Under the pieces are notes generated by a model. It saw only the letters and a list, made by a program, of their open reading frames with translations, was not told the DNA's origin and did no database searches. Of a stretch of DNA of 64,000 nt, positions 61,757-64,000 are shown one piece after another (position 1 is the stretch's first letter; the number at the start of each line of letters is the position of its first letter). The DNA is from Novosphingobium umbonatum (GTDB lineage Bacteria; Pseudomonadota; Alphaproteobacteria; Sphingomonadales; Sphingomonadaceae), in assembly GCF_004005905.1 (NCBI RefSeq), contig NZ_SACO01000010.1:85032-149031 (forward strand), written 5' to 3'. The translations under genes and the position numbers were made by a program.

Positions 61757-62214
61757 GCTTTCCCTCCCTGAGATGCCACATCGCGGACAGCGGCCTTGAT
61801 CGCATTATAGGTGCCGCAGCGGCACAGGTTGGTCATGGCCGCCTCGATCTCGTCATCCTTGGGATGGGCGCTTTGTTTCAGCAGCGAGGTGGCGGCCATC
61901 ACCTGGCCCGACTGGCAATAGCCGCATTGGGCGACCTGATGCTTGACCCAAGCCTCCACCACGCGCGAGCCGACGGGGTCTTTCTCTACCGCCTCGATCG
62001 TGGTGATCTGGCGTCCGGCCACCGCTTCGAGCGGGGTGACGCAAGAGCGCATCACCGTGCCATCCACCAGCACCGAACAGGCGCCGCATTGCGCCACGCC
62101 GCAGCCATATTTGGTGCCGGTCATGCCCAGATCATCGCGCAGCACCCAGAGCAGGGGCGTGTCCCCTTCGGCATCGAGGCGCTGCTGCTGCCCGTTGATG
62201 GTCAATTCGATCAT
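61753..62214 (-). CDS. [2Fe-2S] subunit of the molybdenum oxidoreductase (isoquinoline 1-oxidoreductase alpha type)
   Basis: This 153-residue protein has two [2Fe-2S] motifs: the plant-type set GTKYGCGVAQCGACSVL, and the C-terminal set CGYCQSGQVM with TNLCRCGTY. It passes electrons from the Mo subunit to a carrier, probably a cytochrome, as no FAD subunit is present. AGGAG lies ten bases before the ATG. It is the first gene of the pair, divergent from a LysR regulator. Confidence 0.94.
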   Translation of the reverse strand: MIELTINGQQQRLDAEGDTPLLWVLRDDLGMTGTKYGCGVAQCGACSVLVDGTVMRSCVTPLEAVAGRQITTIEAVEKDPVGSRVVEAWVKHQVAQCGYCQSGQVMAATSLLKQSAHPKDDEIEAAMTNLCRCGTYNAIKAAVRDVASQGGKA

Positions 62215-62274
62215 GGATGGGGGACTCCTAGAATATTTTGCGCAAGGTCTAGCATGAGCGGGGCGCGTCGCATC

Positions 62275-62289
62275 ATGAATTATGTTCAT
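62275..62289. promoter_or_regulatory. LysR-type T-N11-A operator
   Basis: The dyad ATGAA/TTCAT at 62275-62289 contains T-N11-A with inverted flanks, the LysR-family box, between the divergent lysR-type gene and the molybdenum enzyme genes. Confidence 0.65.
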
Positions 62290-62332
62290 TATAGTGTTGT
62301 GTTGGGGCGGGGTAATCTGGCTATGATGCCCT

Positions 62333-63241
62333 ATGGCTTTTAACCGAACCGACCTTGCCGATCTGGCCGCCTTTCTGGCCATAGCCCGCCATCGCAATTT
62401 CCGGCAGGCGGGGCTGGCGCTGGGGGTTAGCGCCTCGGCGCTCAGCCATGCGTTGAAAGGGCTGGAGGAGCGGATGGGGGTGAGGCTGGTCAACCGCACC
62501 AACCGTTCGGTGACGCTGAGCGCGGCGGGCGAGGATTTGCAGGCGGCGCTGGAGGAGCCTTTTGCCGCCGTGTTGGGGGCGGAAGATGTGCTCAACCGCT
62601 ATCGTGATGTGCCGCGCGGGCGGATCCGTATCAATGTGCCCGATGTGGCCGCGCAATGGCTGCTGGCGCCGGTCTTGCCGGAGTTCAACCGGCGTTGGCC
62701 GGATATCGAGCTGGATATCAGCGTCGACAACCGGTTGCTGGATGTGTTTGACGACGGGTTTGATGCGGGCATCCGGTTTGGCGGGACGGTGCCCGATGAC
62801 ATGATCGCGCAAAGGTTGAGCGCGGATGTGGAATGGGTGGTGGCCGCATCGCCGTCCTATCTGGCCGAACATGGCGTGCCGGAGCATCCGCATGATCTAG
62901 CACGCCATCGCTGTTTGCAGGTGCGATTGGGGGATGACCGGATCTATCGCTGGGAGTTCGAGCGCGGGGGCGAGGTGATCACTTTGGCGGTGCCGGGTAG
63001 CATCACGCATAATTCCGGCGGTCTGGCGATCAGTCTGGCGCTGGGTGGGGCGGGTTTGGTCTACACGGCGAAGGCCAGCGTGGCCGACGATCTGGCCGCC
63101 GGACGATTGCAGTCGGTGCTGGAGGACTGGATCGCGTCGGGCCCTGCGCTGCATCTTTACTACCCAGGGCGGCGCCATTTGCCGCTGGGTCTGCGCCTGC
63201 TGGTCGATTTGATCCGCGAGAAGCGGCCTTTGGGTTTTTGA
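62333..63241 (+). CDS. LysR family transcriptional regulator
   Basis: This 302-residue protein has an N-terminal helix-turn-helix (FRQAGLALGVSASALSHALKGLE, then GVRLVNRTNRSVTLSAAG) and a C-terminal periplasmic-binding-protein-like effector domain. It is divergent from the molybdenum oxidoreductase pair with a T-N11-A box between them, so it probably controls that pair and itself. Confidence 0.93.
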   Translation: MAFNRTDLADLAAFLAIARHRNFRQAGLALGVSASALSHALKGLEERMGVRLVNRTNRSVTLSAAGEDLQAALEEPFAAVLGAEDVLNRYRDVPRGRIRINVPDVAAQWLLAPVLPEFNRRWPDIELDISVDNRLLDVFDDGFDAGIRFGGTVPDDMIAQRLSADVEWVVAASPSYLAEHGVPEHPHDLARHRCLQVRLGDDRIYRWEFERGGEVITLAVPGSITHNSGGLAISLALGGAGLVYTAKASVADDLAAGRLQSVLEDWIASGPALHLYYPGRRHLPLGLRLLVDLIREKRPLGF

Positions 63242-63318
63242 TGTTGGCGTGGAAGTGCCGGTTTTGCTGGATTTCGTCATAAAAATGAAGTTTTTTGCAT
63301 TTTCCTCGCTGAAAAAGG

Positions 63319-63347
63319 TTGACCGAATCGATGTAGGTGCTTAGAGG
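63319..63347 (+). promoter_or_regulatory. Probable rRNA operon promoter
   Basis: TTGACC (63319-63324), a 17-base spacer and TAGAGG (63342-63347) lie about 330 bases before 16S rRNA. The -10 box is a weak match, as often in rRNA promoters of this group. Confidence 0.55.
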
Positions 63348-63354
63348 CGCCGGA

Positions 63355-63681
63355 CCGGATCGGTGGCTTTGACAGCTGCATGGGATGGTTACAGGCATAG
63401 TTGGTTGATATGCAGCTCTTGATCGAAGGATCAGGGGTGTATGTTAGCCGGTATTATGTTTTGAGCTCTTTGACATTGTTGATGAAAGATGAAGGGACAT
63501 GTGGGCGACGGCGTCTGCATCCGGGGCTTCAGGGCTCGGGTATGTAGTTTAAAATAGTCGTCACCTTTAGCATGTCCTGACGTAACCATACGTTTAGATA
63601 TGTGCAGGGTGAATGACCCCTGAATTAGTTTTACGTCAGATGGCAGTGTTTAGACACTGTGCTGTTTGTGAGACTGGACCT
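63355..63681 (+). other. rRNA leader with boxA antitermination site
   Basis: This region is gene-free. GCTCTTTGACAT at 63465-63476 matches boxA of rRNA antitermination. Before 16S a stretch with CCTGACGTAA (63576-63585) and TTACGTCAG (63631-63639) can pair and is probably part of the 16S processing stem region. Confidence 0.6.

Positions 63682-64000
<319 letters not shown>

Overview
The window is chromosomal DNA of an alphaproteobacterium of the Sphingomonadales, most likely Novosphingobium or a close relative. The evidence is an EcfG/NepR/PhyR general stress system, a class I polyhydroxyalkanoate synthase with phasin, a bc1 complex, many TonB/aromatic-type catabolic genes, high G+C codon use and the start of a 16S rRNA gene at the right edge. 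The species assignment is from memory of such genomes, not from a search.

Layout. 1-5.2 kb: housekeeping genes (LOG protein, DUF2306 protein, DUF1272-thiD, glmM, a dicarboxylate/amino-acid symporter). 5.2-8.9 kb: the general stress response locus ecfG-nepR / CHASE sensor kinase / phyR, with an EcfG-type promoter between nepR and the kinase. Just beyond phyR, a second perfect EcfG promoter is followed by an intrinsic terminator about 95 nt later, a probable stress small RNA. 8.9-19 kb: GNAT-like protein, fatty-acid-hydroxylase-family protein, lptFG, clpS, phasin, phaC and an aminotransferase, then a second sRNA candidate. 19.5-25 kb: a NAD-dependent formate dehydrogenase operon (fdsG-fdsB-mobA-fdsA-fdsD), with mobA embedded by start/stop overlaps, then a VOC protein.

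25.6-34.4 kb: an integrative element inserted in the 3' end of a tRNA-Cys gene. It has 22-bp direct repeats at both ends, a tyrosine integrase, an excisionase-like HTH gene, a nested-palindrome operator, a DnaB-type helicase with partner genes, two small secreted proteins and a decayed IS5-family insertion, but no virion genes.

34.6-40 kb: tRNA-Gln, an exopolyphosphatase with a very basic extra N-terminus, rlmE, cytochrome c, pheA, ispG. 40.5-46.6 kb: two copies of a ~650-bp repeat-bounded cassette lie in two separate convergent intergenic gaps. Their ends are nearly identical and inverted, but each carries a different, unrelated small gene. Between them are a nucleotide-sugar epimerase, two TadE-like genes, a TadG-like gene and an EamA transporter. 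This cassette family is the most unusual structure in the window.

46.6-54.6 kb: an SDR, pepN, pgeF, the petABC operon, apt, tRNA-Gly. 54.7-63.2 kb: an accessory catabolic block with a tannase/feruloyl-esterase-family enzyme, a MarR regulator, a TonB-dependent receptor, an isoquinoline-1-oxidoreductase-type molybdenum enzyme (two subunits) and a divergent LysR regulator with a T-N11-A box. 63.3-64 kb: an rRNA promoter, leader with boxA, and the 5' part of 16S rRNA.

Start codons were chosen from ribosome-binding sites, overlaps and family alignment from memory. Several remain ambiguous and are flagged.
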